A stretch of 64,000 nucleotides of DNA from the NCBI GenBank assembly GCA_002973635.1, contig CP027224.1, positions 4,226,501 through 4,290,500 of the forward strand, in the 5' to 3' direction. The DNA comes from Lysinibacillus sp. B2A1 (lineage in GTDB: Bacteria; Bacillota; Bacilli; Bacillales_A; Planococcaceae). Below, one piece after another: positions 56,345-64,000 of the stretch (its first letter is position 1; every line of letters begins with the position of its first letter). Below the pieces are notes generated by a model, which was not told the origin of the DNA, ran no database searches, and worked only from the letters and a program-made list of their open reading frames with translations. Both the position numbers and the translations under genes were made by a program.

Positions 56345-59300
56345 CTACTTTAATCCTTCCTCTAAAGTAGAATTAGCATCTGTATTTACATTTACTGAAT
56401 GCCCTGCAGGAAGATTTAATGCAACACCAGGAGTACTAGCACCTTTTGCCGTAATTGGTGAATTATTTAAAGTGAGCGTTCCTGTAGATCCTGTTGAAAT
56501 ACCAAAAGCTGGCTGACCTCCAGTATGTTCAGCTTCTACATAAATTGGTGATTGATTTAATGTCAATGTACTGCCGTTGCTAAGCAGAATACCTGTTAAT
56601 GTTCCTGGTGCACTTGATCGACTTAGTATTAAGTCAACCTTTGAATGATTCATTTCCACAACAGCATTTGGCTGACCAATATAAATAGCATATCCAGGGT
56701 AACCTATTGAACCACTTGTTACTTCCACTTTTACATTATTCAAGATTAGTGAACCACTTCCAATATAATTAATACCTCTATGAGCATTAGTTCCATGTCG
56801 ATTAAGCCCATGGACATCTATATTTTGCACTGTAATCGTTCCATTTGCAGTGATACCTAGAGACGCAAATGAAATTTTGTTATTTCCTTCAAATAAAGTA
56901 ATATTGTTAGGAACAATCACAGGTTCTGTCATTGAAATTTTTGTAGTATTATGATCCACTTCAATTATGTTAACAAGACCATTTGTTACGTGTGTACTCC
57001 CTACACTAGCTTTTACTTCATCCTCTGTTGTGACAAATAATTTATTTGAAGTAGTAACTGTAACAGGTGTAGTCAATTCAATTGTGTCTAATTGTCCATT
57101 CACCATAGCCTGAATATTATGCACTTTGAAATTCCCTGATGCAATTGTACCTCCAGTAATATTGGCACTACCAAATGTAACATTTGTAATTGCTGTTGGA
57201 TCTACTGTTTGAACACCTCTTTGCACCGTTAAACTATTTAATAGTGCCTGCTTTAATGCCTCTGCTGCTTCACTTATTACAACTAATTGCGCAGTATCAT
57301 CTGTAGTATAGCGAAAATCTCCTGCAAAAGTAGTTTGTGCTAAGCTCGCCTTCAATGGCTCCTCTGTTATTGCATTTATGCTTTGTGGTGTTACATTCTG
57401 ATGGCTGTCAGTTAAAATAGTAACAGTCACTGTATCTCCTGAAGTAACATTTCCTATCAATTTACCAGTCCACTTTGTACGAGTTGGATTCCAAGTCCCT
57501 TCTGTAATATTTTGCCCATTAATGATTATTTCATCAAATGACGCAATTGGTTCACTGAATGTTAACTCAATCGTGTCTTCTGTTGTGATGAAGCCATCAT
57601 TATTCTCATCGTGAAGTGCTATTTTTGTAATACTTGGCTCCTTACTTTCGATAATTGTTGCATTGATTGAAGCATTCTTTGTGGCAGAGCCATTTATAGC
57701 CTTAAAGCCAAGAGATACTGTATCGTTTTCATCATCGTTATTACTACGTGTTACCTGACCAGTTATATGATCAACTGTAGCACTATCTACAGGTGTAACT
57801 GGATTCCATGTGAAAGCTGTACCGTTTGGACCTGTTGTCACTAAATCAAGTTGTGTAGTTACCTTTTGTAAGCTTGAATTATCTTTTTTAATGATATATG
57901 GTAGTAACGTCGTATCTACTACTAGTTTTAATTCTTGTTCTGTTAATAAACTACCATTATTCGCAATCGACTGTTTTAGCGCTTCTGTAACATCTATTAC
58001 ATTACTAAAGGTAATACCTTTAATGTCCACTGCCTCAAACAGCTTCACTAACTCCTCAGTGGATGGCGTTGGGGATACTTTGATTTTGTCCTGCAATACT
58101 TCTAATGGTCGTTTAATGCTATGTGTAATTTTGCCGTTCCTATCTACTGTGACAAGAATTTGTGCTTCTTTTAAGGATGGGGCATCCTCTTTTACAGTAA
58201 TCGTCGCTGTACCTGGACCTTTGGAAGTAATATTGATTTTGCCATTTACAATTGTAGCAACGGCAACATTTGGATTACTTGTTGTTACTGTTGTACCTAT
58301 CATGCCGACTGCTAGCGGATCTTGGTGAGCTGCATCTATGATATTATTCGTTGTTAAGGTTTGTGACGAAAACGGATTATACGAGCCCCCACCACTATTT
58401 CCGCCATTACCTGTTGTTGGAGGCGGTGTTGTTGGTGTTGTTGGTGTTGTTGGTCTTACTACATCAGCTGTGTCCTGCACATTGCCAACTGGCGGAGTTC
58501 CACCTGCTGGATACTTTACCGCTTCTTCTGGGTGTATGTTATTTGGTTTAATTAATGCACCAATCGTACTTTCCAACGGCACAATCAATTGGCTACCATA
58601 TTGTTTTGTTTCTACTTGTGGTATATGTGTTTTATTTGCGAGTGTCACCTTAATTGGAGTTTCAATGGTTACATCTGTCGCGTCAAGATTGCCCTTTACT
58701 AGTACGTCGTGGCTGCCAGCAAATTCAATTTTATTAATTTTACCAGAAACTTCAATTCCAGAAACATTATCGCCCACTTTAATAGTTGGGATTGTATGAT
58801 CTGTGATGATTTTTGTTTCATCACGATTTATGACCATTTCATTCACGTTACTGTTCAACAACCTCAACACTGTTTCTTGGTCGCGTTTTGCTTCACCCTC
58901 AATAATTAAACGACCATCTACATTAAGATTACTTATCTCAATTTGCTTTTGGTTACCCTTATTTATGATGACATCACCAACAATAGTAGCATCTGCAAGT
59001 TTAATATAATCCCCAGTAATCAATATATTAGCTTCCACCGTGCTACCCGCTAAATCGAGTGTTAATGTATGATCTGCTGTACCTCCATGCGATAATTCCA
59101 AATTGCGAATTCCTACAATCTTTGTACCGATTTTAATAAAATCGAGATTTGCTTGATTTAATACCGCCAAGTTACGAGCGTGCAGCAAGGGCTGTAATTC
59201 CTTTTTTATATAGTACACTTGGCCATCAAGCGTCATTTTATTGCCATCAATAGAAGAAATAACATTTTCATCTGGGCGGCGGTTGTCACGATAGTCAGTT

Positions 59301-59947
59301 GTCGTTTCAGAGCGAATCGTAAACGCCGCCATATTAGCACGTGTCACTGTAGCGTTGCCGCCATAAATGGTAGACGTTTGTCCAATGGTAATACCTAAAT
59401 CAAATAGTGTTTGAATATAAGGAGCCGCCCAATTATTGTCAGCCTGGACATCAGTAAAAGGTAATGTAATCGCTGTAGCTGGCTCTAGGCCATATCCTTT
59501 AACTATTATTTTAGCCATTTGATTACGTGTAATCGGAGCATTTGGTTTAAATGTACCATCCTCATAACCATCAATAATGCCTGCTTGTTTTAATGCTGCT
59601 ATATACGGATACGCCCAGTCATCAGTTGGAAGGTCCTTAAAAGTAACGTTAGAAGTTTTTGTAATATCTAGCCCTAAATTAAGAGCTAAAATCTTCGATG
59701 CCTGAGCACGTGTTAATAATCCCGTAGGCTTAAAAGAACCATCTGAGTAGCCGTGGACGAAACCACGCTCAAATAATTCATTGACATATTCATAGTAATC
59801 TGAGGTCGTTTTCACATCTCTAAATACTTCCTCATTGGTATCTGCTTTTGTTGTAACTGGTGCTAAAGCGGTCAGTGCACTTGTAGCCATTACCGTAGCC
59901 ATGGCTGATTTAAATAATTTGTCATATAGTACTGTGCTAGTTTTCAT
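56345..59947 (-). CDS. Large S-layer homology domain surface protein (1200 aa)
   Basis: Signal peptide about 1-35 (ALTALAPVTTKA), then three SLH domains at about 41-83, 103-146 and 164-208 (GYSDGSFKPTGLLTRAQAS, GYEDGTFKPNAPITRNQMAK, TVTRANMAAFTIR). Next comes a region (215-480) with repeated beta-like segments (VGDVIINKGNQKQIEISNLN), possibly a right-handed beta helix. A Thr/Pro/Gly linker at 499-523 follows, then Ig-like modules and another beta-helix-like C-terminus (IEVDHNTTKISMTEPVIVPN, GIHLL-like repeats). It is anchored to the wall polymer. It lies upstream of a two-component system on the same strand and is separated from it by a terminator. Confidence 0.87.
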   Translation of the reverse strand: MKTSTVLYDKLFKSAMATVMATSALTALAPVTTKADTNEEVFRDVKTTSDYYEYVNELFERGFVHGYSDGSFKPTGLLTRAQASKILALNLGLDITKTSNVTFKDLPTDDWAYPYIAALKQAGIIDGYEDGTFKPNAPITRNQMAKIIVKGYGLEPATAITLPFTDVQADNNWAAPYIQTLFDLGITIGQTSTIYGGNATVTRANMAAFTIRSETTTDYRDNRRPDENVISSIDGNKMTLDGQVYYIKKELQPLLHARNLAVLNQANLDFIKIGTKIVGIRNLELSHGGTADHTLTLDLAGSTVEANILITGDYIKLADATIVGDVIINKGNQKQIEISNLNVDGRLIIEGEAKRDQETVLRLLNSNVNEMVINRDETKIITDHTIPTIKVGDNVSGIEVSGKINKIEFAGSHDVLVKGNLDATDVTIETPIKVTLANKTHIPQVETKQYGSQLIVPLESTIGALIKPNNIHPEEAVKYPAGGTPPVGNVQDTADVVRPTTPTTPTTPPPTTGNGGNSGGGSYNPFSSQTLTTNNIIDAAHQDPLAVGMIGTTVTTSNPNVAVATIVNGKINITSKGPGTATITVKEDAPSLKEAQILVTVDRNGKITHSIKRPLEVLQDKIKVSPTPSTEELVKLFEAVDIKGITFSNVIDVTEALKQSIANNGSLLTEQELKLVVDTTLLPYIIKKDNSSLQKVTTQLDLVTTGPNGTAFTWNPVTPVDSATVDHITGQVTRSNNDDENDTVSLGFKAINGSATKNASINATIIESKEPSITKIALHDENNDGFITTEDTIELTFSEPIASFDEIIINGQNITEGTWNPTRTKWTGKLIGNVTSGDTVTVTILTDSHQNVTPQSINAITEEPLKASLAQTTFAGDFRYTTDDTAQLVVISEAAEALKQALLNSLTVQRGVQTVDPTAITNVTFGSANITGGTIASGNFKVHNIQAMVNGQLDTIELTTPVTVTTSNKLFVTTEDEVKASVGSTHVTNGLVNIIEVDHNTTKISMTEPVIVPNNITLFEGNNKISFASLGITANGTITVQNIDVHGLNRHGTNAHRGINYIGSGSLILNNVKVEVTSGSIGYPGYAIYIGQPNAVVEMNHSKVDLILSRSSAPGTLTGILLSNGSTLTLNQSPIYVEAEHTGGQPAFGISTGSTGTLTLNNSPITAKGASTPGVALNLPAGHSVNVNTDANSTLEEGLK

Positions 59948-60184
59948 CTATTATTCTCCCTTCACTATAAAAATTTAGCTTCACATTCTTCCTAGATAAG
60001 TCTATCAAGGAACACCTGAACAAAATCTGAACAGAAAAGGAAAGGAACTTTTTATTCACAATAGTTCCATCTAGCTATATAATAGTTCTATCCACCTATA
60101 CATATATTCTATCCATATGTTCAGAATTTGTTTAGATAGTTATTGTATAGTAGAGACAGTACATAGAATAAAGGAATTTTGCTT
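59948..60184. other. Divergent control region of the SLH protein and a small membrane protein
   Basis: About 237 bp. GGGAG precedes the SLH start on the minus strand. The plus-strand side has AAGGA at 60171-60175 before the small gene. Two TGAACA words near 60015 and 60024 and TTCTATCC words near 60090-60115 are noted without assignment. Confidence 0.4.
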
Positions 60185-60367
60185 ATGTTTATGTTAATTA
60201 TTGTAATCGTTTGCTTTGTTGCTATTTTTGGTGGAATAGGGTTATTGAAATTTCTGCGTGTACAAAAGGTGCGGAATGAAAGAAAAGTGGTTTTAGAAAA
60301 GCGACTGGAGCATCTTATCCAAACAAATAAACACAAGTCGCCCCAAGACAAAAACGAGTCATCCTAA
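60185..60367 (+). CDS. Small membrane protein (60 aa)
   Basis: ATG 60185, with AAGGA 9 nt upstream (preferred to TTG 60179). One N-terminal span (MFMLIIVIVCFVAIFGGIGLL) is followed by a basic cytoplasmic tail (KFLRVQKVRNERKVVLEKRL). The family is not recognised. Its stop codon lies inside the following terminator hairpin. Confidence 0.6.
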   Translation: MFMLIIVIVCFVAIFGGIGLLKFLRVQKVRNERKVVLEKRLEHLIQTNKHKSPQDKNESS

Positions 60368-60391
60368 TGATATAGGAATGACTCGTTTTGT
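60351..60391 (+). terminator. Terminator after the small membrane protein
   Basis: Stem AAAACGAGTCAT-CTA / TAG-AATGACTCGTTTT with a 6-nt loop. Confidence 0.8.
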
Positions 60392-60397
60392 ATTTAT

Positions 60398-60650
60398 CTA
60401 TTTTATCCAGCATTAACGGGCAGTAATTTATCAGTACCGAAAGTGAATCATCAGGCACAAGACTCTCACCTCAAAATTCAGCGAAAGCAAAGAAGTCAGG
60501 TGGGAGATTAACTACCCATAAAAGCCCGATTGAGGACAATACGATGTTGGTCACACAAGCATTTACGCAGAATGCGGAGTACTTAGCTTGTGTTCATCTA
60601 CAGCAATCAGTGGGATGAGGAAAACCCTCACTGATTGAAGTTTCGCTTTA
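60398..60650. repeat. Dispersed repeat copy E
   Basis: No gene. It begins TTTATCCAGCATTAACGGGCAG, comparable with TTATCTGGCAGTAACGGGCAG at 4410, and carries GGTGGGAGATTAACTACCC, like GGTGAGGAATTAACTGCCC at 4743. It ends GAGGAAAACCCTCACTGATT as at 4798. So it shares the right-hand modules of the 4.4-5.0 kb block in the same order. Confidence 0.68.
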
Positions 60651-61895
60651 TTAAACCCATCCACGGAAGCGAGAAGCCTCAGCAGTGCGGCGAACACCTA
60701 CCATATAAGCTGCTAAGCGCATGTTAATGTTGCGTGTTGTTGCTGTTGTATATACATTATCAAATGCTTCCACCATTTTTTTGTATAAACGCTCTTCCAC
60801 TTCTTCTTCAGTCCAGTAATAACCTTGGTTATTTTGAACCCATTCGAAGTAAGAAACTGTAACACCGCCTGCAGATGCTAATACGTCTGGTACAAGTAAA
60901 ATGCCACGTTCTGTTAAAATCTTCGTTGCTTCAGCTGTTGTTGGACCATTTGCTGCTTCTACTACGATGTTTGCTTTAATATTGTGTGCATTGTCAGCAG
61001 TAATTTGGTTTTCAATAGCGGCTGGCACTAAAATATCACAATCAAGCTCTAGCAATTCTTTGTTTGAAATTGTGTTTTCAAATAAAGTAGTTACTGTTCC
61101 GAAGCTATCGCGACGATCTAATAAGTAGTCGATATCTAAACCTTCTGGATCATGAAGTGCACCATAAGCATCTGAAATCCCGATTACTTTTGCACCTAAA
61201 TCATGCATGAATTTCGCAAGGAAGCTACCTGCATTACCAAATCCTTGAATAACAACGCGTGCACCTTTAATATTAATGCCACGTTTTTTCGCTGCTTCTT
61301 CGATAACAATTGTAACACCTTGTGCAGTTGCACGGTCACGACCTTGTGAACCACCAAGTACTAGTGGTTTACCAGTGATGAAACCTGGTGAGTTGAATTC
61401 GTCCATACGGCTGTATTCATCCATCATCCAAGCCATAATTTGTGCATTTGTAAATACGTCTGGTGCAGGAATATCTTTTGTAGGTCCTACGATTTGACTT
61501 ACTGCACGAACATAACCACGGCTTAAGCGCTCGATTTCGCCCATAGACATTTGACGTGGGTCACAAATGACTCCGCCTTTACCACCACCATATGGTAAAT
61601 CGACAATACCACATTTCAATGTCATCCACATTGAAAGCGCTTTAACTTCTTCCTCAGATACTTGTGGGTGGAAACGTACCCCACCTTTTGTTGGTCCAAC
61701 AGCATCATTATGTTGTGCACGGTAACCAGTAAATACTTTTGTTGTACCATCATCCATTTTCACTGGGATGCGTACTTGTAGCATACGAAGCGGTTCTTTT
61801 AATAATTCATACATTGCTTCGTCATAGCCAAGTTTATTTAGAGCGTCTTGAATGACATCTTGAGTTGATGTGAACAGGTTTAAGTTTTCAGACAT
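60651..61895 (-). CDS. Glutamate dehydrogenase (RocG/GudB type)
   Basis: A 414-residue NAD-type glutamate dehydrogenase. Catalytic region GPTKGGVRFHP and LPYGGGKGGVICDP (active-site Lys), then PAPDVFTNAQIMAWMMDEYS. Rossmann motif VVIQGFGNAGSFLAKF and C-terminal SYFEWVQNNQGYYW. Length matches RocG and GudB (about 424). It deaminates glutamate to 2-oxoglutarate. Adjacent rocD and rocA suggest the arginine-degradation role, but RocG and GudB cannot be separated by eye. It may be cotranscribed with rocD (83 nt apart). Confidence 0.94.
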   Translation of the reverse strand: MSENLNLFTSTQDVIQDALNKLGYDEAMYELLKEPLRMLQVRIPVKMDDGTTKVFTGYRAQHNDAVGPTKGGVRFHPQVSEEEVKALSMWMTLKCGIVDLPYGGGKGGVICDPRQMSMGEIERLSRGYVRAVSQIVGPTKDIPAPDVFTNAQIMAWMMDEYSRMDEFNSPGFITGKPLVLGGSQGRDRATAQGVTIVIEEAAKKRGINIKGARVVIQGFGNAGSFLAKFMHDLGAKVIGISDAYGALHDPEGLDIDYLLDRRDSFGTVTTLFENTISNKELLELDCDILVPAAIENQITADNAHNIKANIVVEAANGPTTAEATKILTERGILLVPDVLASAGGVTVSYFEWVQNNQGYYWTEEEVEERLYKKMVEAFDNVYTTATTRNINMRLAAYMVGVRRTAEASRFRGWV

Positions 61896-61978
61896 ATTAA
61901 ATCGCCTCTTTGTTTTTTTTAATGATAGTATATCGGCATCATTGTAACATACTTCCGAATTAAAATGTGAACATTTTG

Positions 61979-63172
61979 TTAAAGTTTAAATACTTTTTCA
62001 ATTTGTTCAATTGACCAATCTAAATCTTCTTGTGAAATCACTAGCGGTGGAGCAAAACGAATAACTGTGTCATGTGTTTCTTTACATAGTAAGCCTAATT
62101 CTTTAAGTTTTTCACAGTATGGACGTGCTGCCTCTGTTAACTCCATTCCAATGAATAAGCCACGGCCACGAACATCTTTAATAACAGGGTTGTTAATTGC
62201 TCGTAATTTACCTTTGAAATATTCACCAAGTTGGTGTGAGCGTTCAGCTAATTTTTCATCTAGTAACACTTTAATGGATGCAATAGAAACAGCACATGCT
62301 AAAGGATTACCACCGAAAGTTGAACCATGTGAACCTGGGTTGAAGACACCTAAGATGTCACGGTTTGCAGCTACACAAGAAATTGGGAATACACCGCCAC
62401 CCAAAGCTTTACCAAGGATGTACATATCAGGCTCTACTTCTTCCCAATCACAAGCAAACATTTTACCTGTACGTGCTAAACCAGCTTGGATTTCATCTGC
62501 AATAAATAATACATTGTTTTCACGGCAAAGCTCACGAGCCGCTTTTAAGAAGCCTTCTGGTGGAATCACGATACCAGCTTCCCCTTGAATTGGTTCAATT
62601 AAAAATGCAGCAGTGTTTGGTGTGATAGCTGCTTTTAAAGCTTCTAGGTTACCGTAGTCTACTAGCTTAATATTAGGTAGCATTGGACCAAAGCCACGTC
62701 TATATTCTTCATCAGATGATAGTGATACAGCTAGCATTGTACGACCATGGAAGTTACCATTACATGCAATAACCTCAGCCTTGCCTTGTTCTACACCTTT
62801 TACATCATATGCCCAACGACGAGCCGCTTTAAAAGCAGTTTCAACCGCTTCAGCACCTGTATTCATTGGTAAGACCATTTGTTTATTTGTTAATTGTCCA
62901 ACAAGCTCATACCATTCACCTAGGTTTTCGCTATAGAATGCACGAGAAGTTAATGTGACTTTATCAGCTTGTTCTTTTAATGCAGCAATAATTTTCGGAT
63001 GGCGATGTCCTTGGTTTACAGCAGAGTATGCTGATAACATATCTAAGTATTTGTTGCCCTCTGGATCTTTAACCCAAGCACCCTCAGCCTCTGAAATTAC
63101 GATTGGCAGTGGATGATAGTTTGCAGCACCAAAATTTTGAGTTTGTTCAATCACTTGTTGTGTTTTTGTCAT
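61979..63172 (-). CDS. rocD: Ornithine aminotransferase RocD
   Basis: The protein has 397 residues from ATG 63172, with AAGGAG 9 nt upstream; the frame opens 14 codons earlier through the ribosome-binding site. Class III PLP aminotransferase: [34 protein letters not shown], the PLP region [20 protein letters not shown] and the PLP lysine in [14 protein letters not shown]. It converts ornithine to glutamate semialdehyde, feeding the dehydrogenase encoded upstream (RocA). Confidence 0.95.
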   Translation of the reverse strand: MTKTQQVIEQTQNFGAANYHPLPIVISEAEGAWVKDPEGNKYLDMLSAYSAVNQGHRHPKIIAALKEQADKVTLTSRAFYSENLGEWYELVGQLTNKQMVLPMNTGAEAVETAFKAARRWAYDVKGVEQGKAEVIACNGNFHGRTMLAVSLSSDEEYRRGFGPMLPNIKLVDYGNLEALKAAITPNTAAFLIEPIQGEAGIVIPPEGFLKAARELCRENNVLFIADEIQAGLARTGKMFACDWEEVEPDMYILGKALGGGVFPISCVAANRDILGVFNPGSHGSTFGGNPLACAVSIASIKVLLDEKLAERSHQLGEYFKGKLRAINNPVIKDVRGRGLFIGMELTEAARPYCEKLKELGLLCKETHDTVIRFAPPLVISQEDLDWSIEQIEKVFKL

Positions 63173-63234
63173 ATCATATTCTCTCCTTACTTCATCTATG
63201 GAATAAAGGGACAAAGTTCAATAAAACAATTTAA

Positions 63235-63254
63235 TAGAAATAATTTATTCATCA
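63235..63254 (-). promoter_or_regulatory. Possible ARG box upstream of rocD
   Basis: The minus strand reads GATGAATAAATTATTTCTA, close to the AhrC/ArgR box consensus CATGAATAAAAATTCAAG, about 65 nt upstream of rocD. AhrC activates roc genes in B. subtilis. No sigma-54 style -24/-12 element was found in this gap. Confidence 0.35.
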
Positions 63255-63447
63255 GCATTTTCTGAAAAAAGGATGAACAAGAATCTGCTAGCCTCCACAG
63301 GTGCGAAGTCGTCTCACATTTGTGTCTGCGGATAACCATGTACGCATACCCAAAGAAGTTTTACAGATTCTCTTCAATATATATCCTTCAATTACTTATG
63401 GAACAGCCCTAAATCAAAGTGGTTTTTTTCCACTAATTTGTTAAAAA

Positions 63448-64000
63448 TTAAAGCATTTCTGAAGTTGTTTTTGCTTGCATATGAAGCTGTAGGTAGTCTG
63501 GACCACCAGCTTTTGAGTCTGTACCTGACATGTTGAAGCCACCAAATGGTTGGTAGCCAACGATGGCACCTGTACAGCCACGGTTGAAGTAAAGGTTGCC
63601 AACATGGAATTCTTCACGTGCTTTTTCTAAGTTCATACGGTTTGTCGTAATTACGGCACCTGTTAAACCATATTCTGTATCGTTCGCAATTTCAATAGCG
63701 TGATCGAAATCTTTTGCTTTTGCGATCGCTACCACTGGTCCGAAGATTTCTTCTTTCATAATACGTGCAGAAGGCTCTACGTCAGCGAATACTGTTGGTT
63801 GTACGAAGTAACCTACTGAATCATCTGCTGTACCACCAGATACTAGACGACCTTCGCCTTTACCGATTTCGATGTATTCCGTAATTTTGTTGAATGCTGC
63901 TTGGTCAATAACCGTTGCCATGAAGTTACTGAAATCTGTAGGATCACCAACTGTTAAAGCGTTTGTTAGCTCTTCTACACGATTCACAACTTGGTCATAC
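63448..64000 (-). CDS. rocA: 1-pyrroline-5-carboxylate dehydrogenase RocA (5' part outside window)
   Basis: Open from the window edge to the stop at 63448, giving the last 183 or so residues. This is an aldehyde dehydrogenase C-terminal part: [46 protein letters not shown], the [20 protein letters not shown] motif and the typical RocA ending [19 protein letters not shown]. The catalytic Cys lies upstream of the window. It oxidises glutamate semialdehyde/P5C to glutamate, between RocD and glutamate dehydrogenase in the pathway. Confidence 0.94.
   Translation of the reverse strand, partial: YDQVVNRVEELTNALTVGDPTDFSNFMATVIDQAAFNKITEYIEIGKGEGRLVSGGTADDSVGYFVQPTVFADVEPSARIMKEEIFGPVVAIAKAKDFDHAIEIANDTEYGLTGAVITTNRMNLEKAREEFHVGNLYFNRGCTGAIVGYQPFGGFNMSGTDSKAGGPDYLQLHMQAKTTSEML

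Noticed and set aside
57810..58799. Long plus-strand frames (172 and 153 aa) opposite the large SLH protein
   Set aside because: Antisense shadows of a Thr/Ser/Val-rich coding sequence; no ribosome-binding sites.
62067..62588. 173-aa plus-strand frame opposite rocD
   Set aside because: Shadow of the strongly conserved rocD coding sequence.

Overview
The window reads as a low-GC Gram-positive chromosome, most likely Lysinibacillus or a close relative in the Bacillaceae/Planococcaceae. The support is a menaquinone cluster in the Bacillus order next to yteA, proteins with three N-terminal S-layer-homology (SLH) domains, a 5S plus 20-tRNA array in the same order as the B. subtilis trnB array (without tRNA-His), and a 16S 5' fragment whose variable regions look like Lysinibacillus. 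All identifications come from reading the sequence; no database search was run.

Left part (1-16.1 kb): the end of an XRE-cupin regulator faces an LctP-type permease across three copies of a palindromic operator. A frameshifted lipoprotein follows. A two-armed catabolic locus comes next. The minus-strand arm has an Opp/Dpp-type transporter (B, C, D, F), a DUF1177 protein, an M20 deacylase, and, beyond a block of non-coding repeats, an IclR regulator with an M29-like aminopeptidase. The plus-strand arm has the substrate-binding protein, two paralogous amidohydrolases (one has lost its HxH metal ligands) and an AroM-family protein. A 23-bp direct repeat in the divergent promoter region is a likely operator. 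The locus looks like an uptake and breakdown system for an unidentified peptide-like compound and is the most interesting gene set here.

Middle (16-35 kb): two tiny membrane proteins and yidD, a zinc-binding lipoprotein under a near-consensus Zur box, a secreted transglutaminase-like protein, menE-B-H-D-F facing menA, an M19 dipeptidase, yteA, a Mta/TipA-like MerR regulator with a classic 19-bp-spacer promoter, a frameshifted trypsin-like protease, an SDR-like protein, an SLH protein, and the decayed remains of a methyltransferase.

RNA region (35.5-46.8 kb): a segment of about 2.03 kb carrying 5S and 20 tRNAs occurs twice in direct orientation (offset exactly 7705), flanking nifS and nadB-nadC-nadA. 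The left copy has no 16S/23S but has its own promoter. The right copy is preceded by a chimeric rRNA unit in which about 436 nt of 16S 5' end is joined, through a 111-bp element, to about 483 nt of 23S 3' end. A second copy of that element lies between 23S and 5S. This is either an assembly collapse or a real rrn deletion.

Right part (46.8-64 kb): an EamA transporter, an MgtC-like protein, a CDF cation transporter, an unknown protein, a frameshifted iron alcohol dehydrogenase, a hybrid histidine kinase with two transmitter modules plus a SARP-like response regulator, a 1200-residue SLH protein, and arginine/ornithine/glutamate catabolism (glutamate dehydrogenase, rocD, partial rocA). A dispersed non-coding repeat family recurs at about 4.4-5.0, 22.1, 29.8, 42.9 and 60.4 kb. 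Several genes carry single-base indels, some in homopolymers, so sequence or assembly error should be considered beside true decay.
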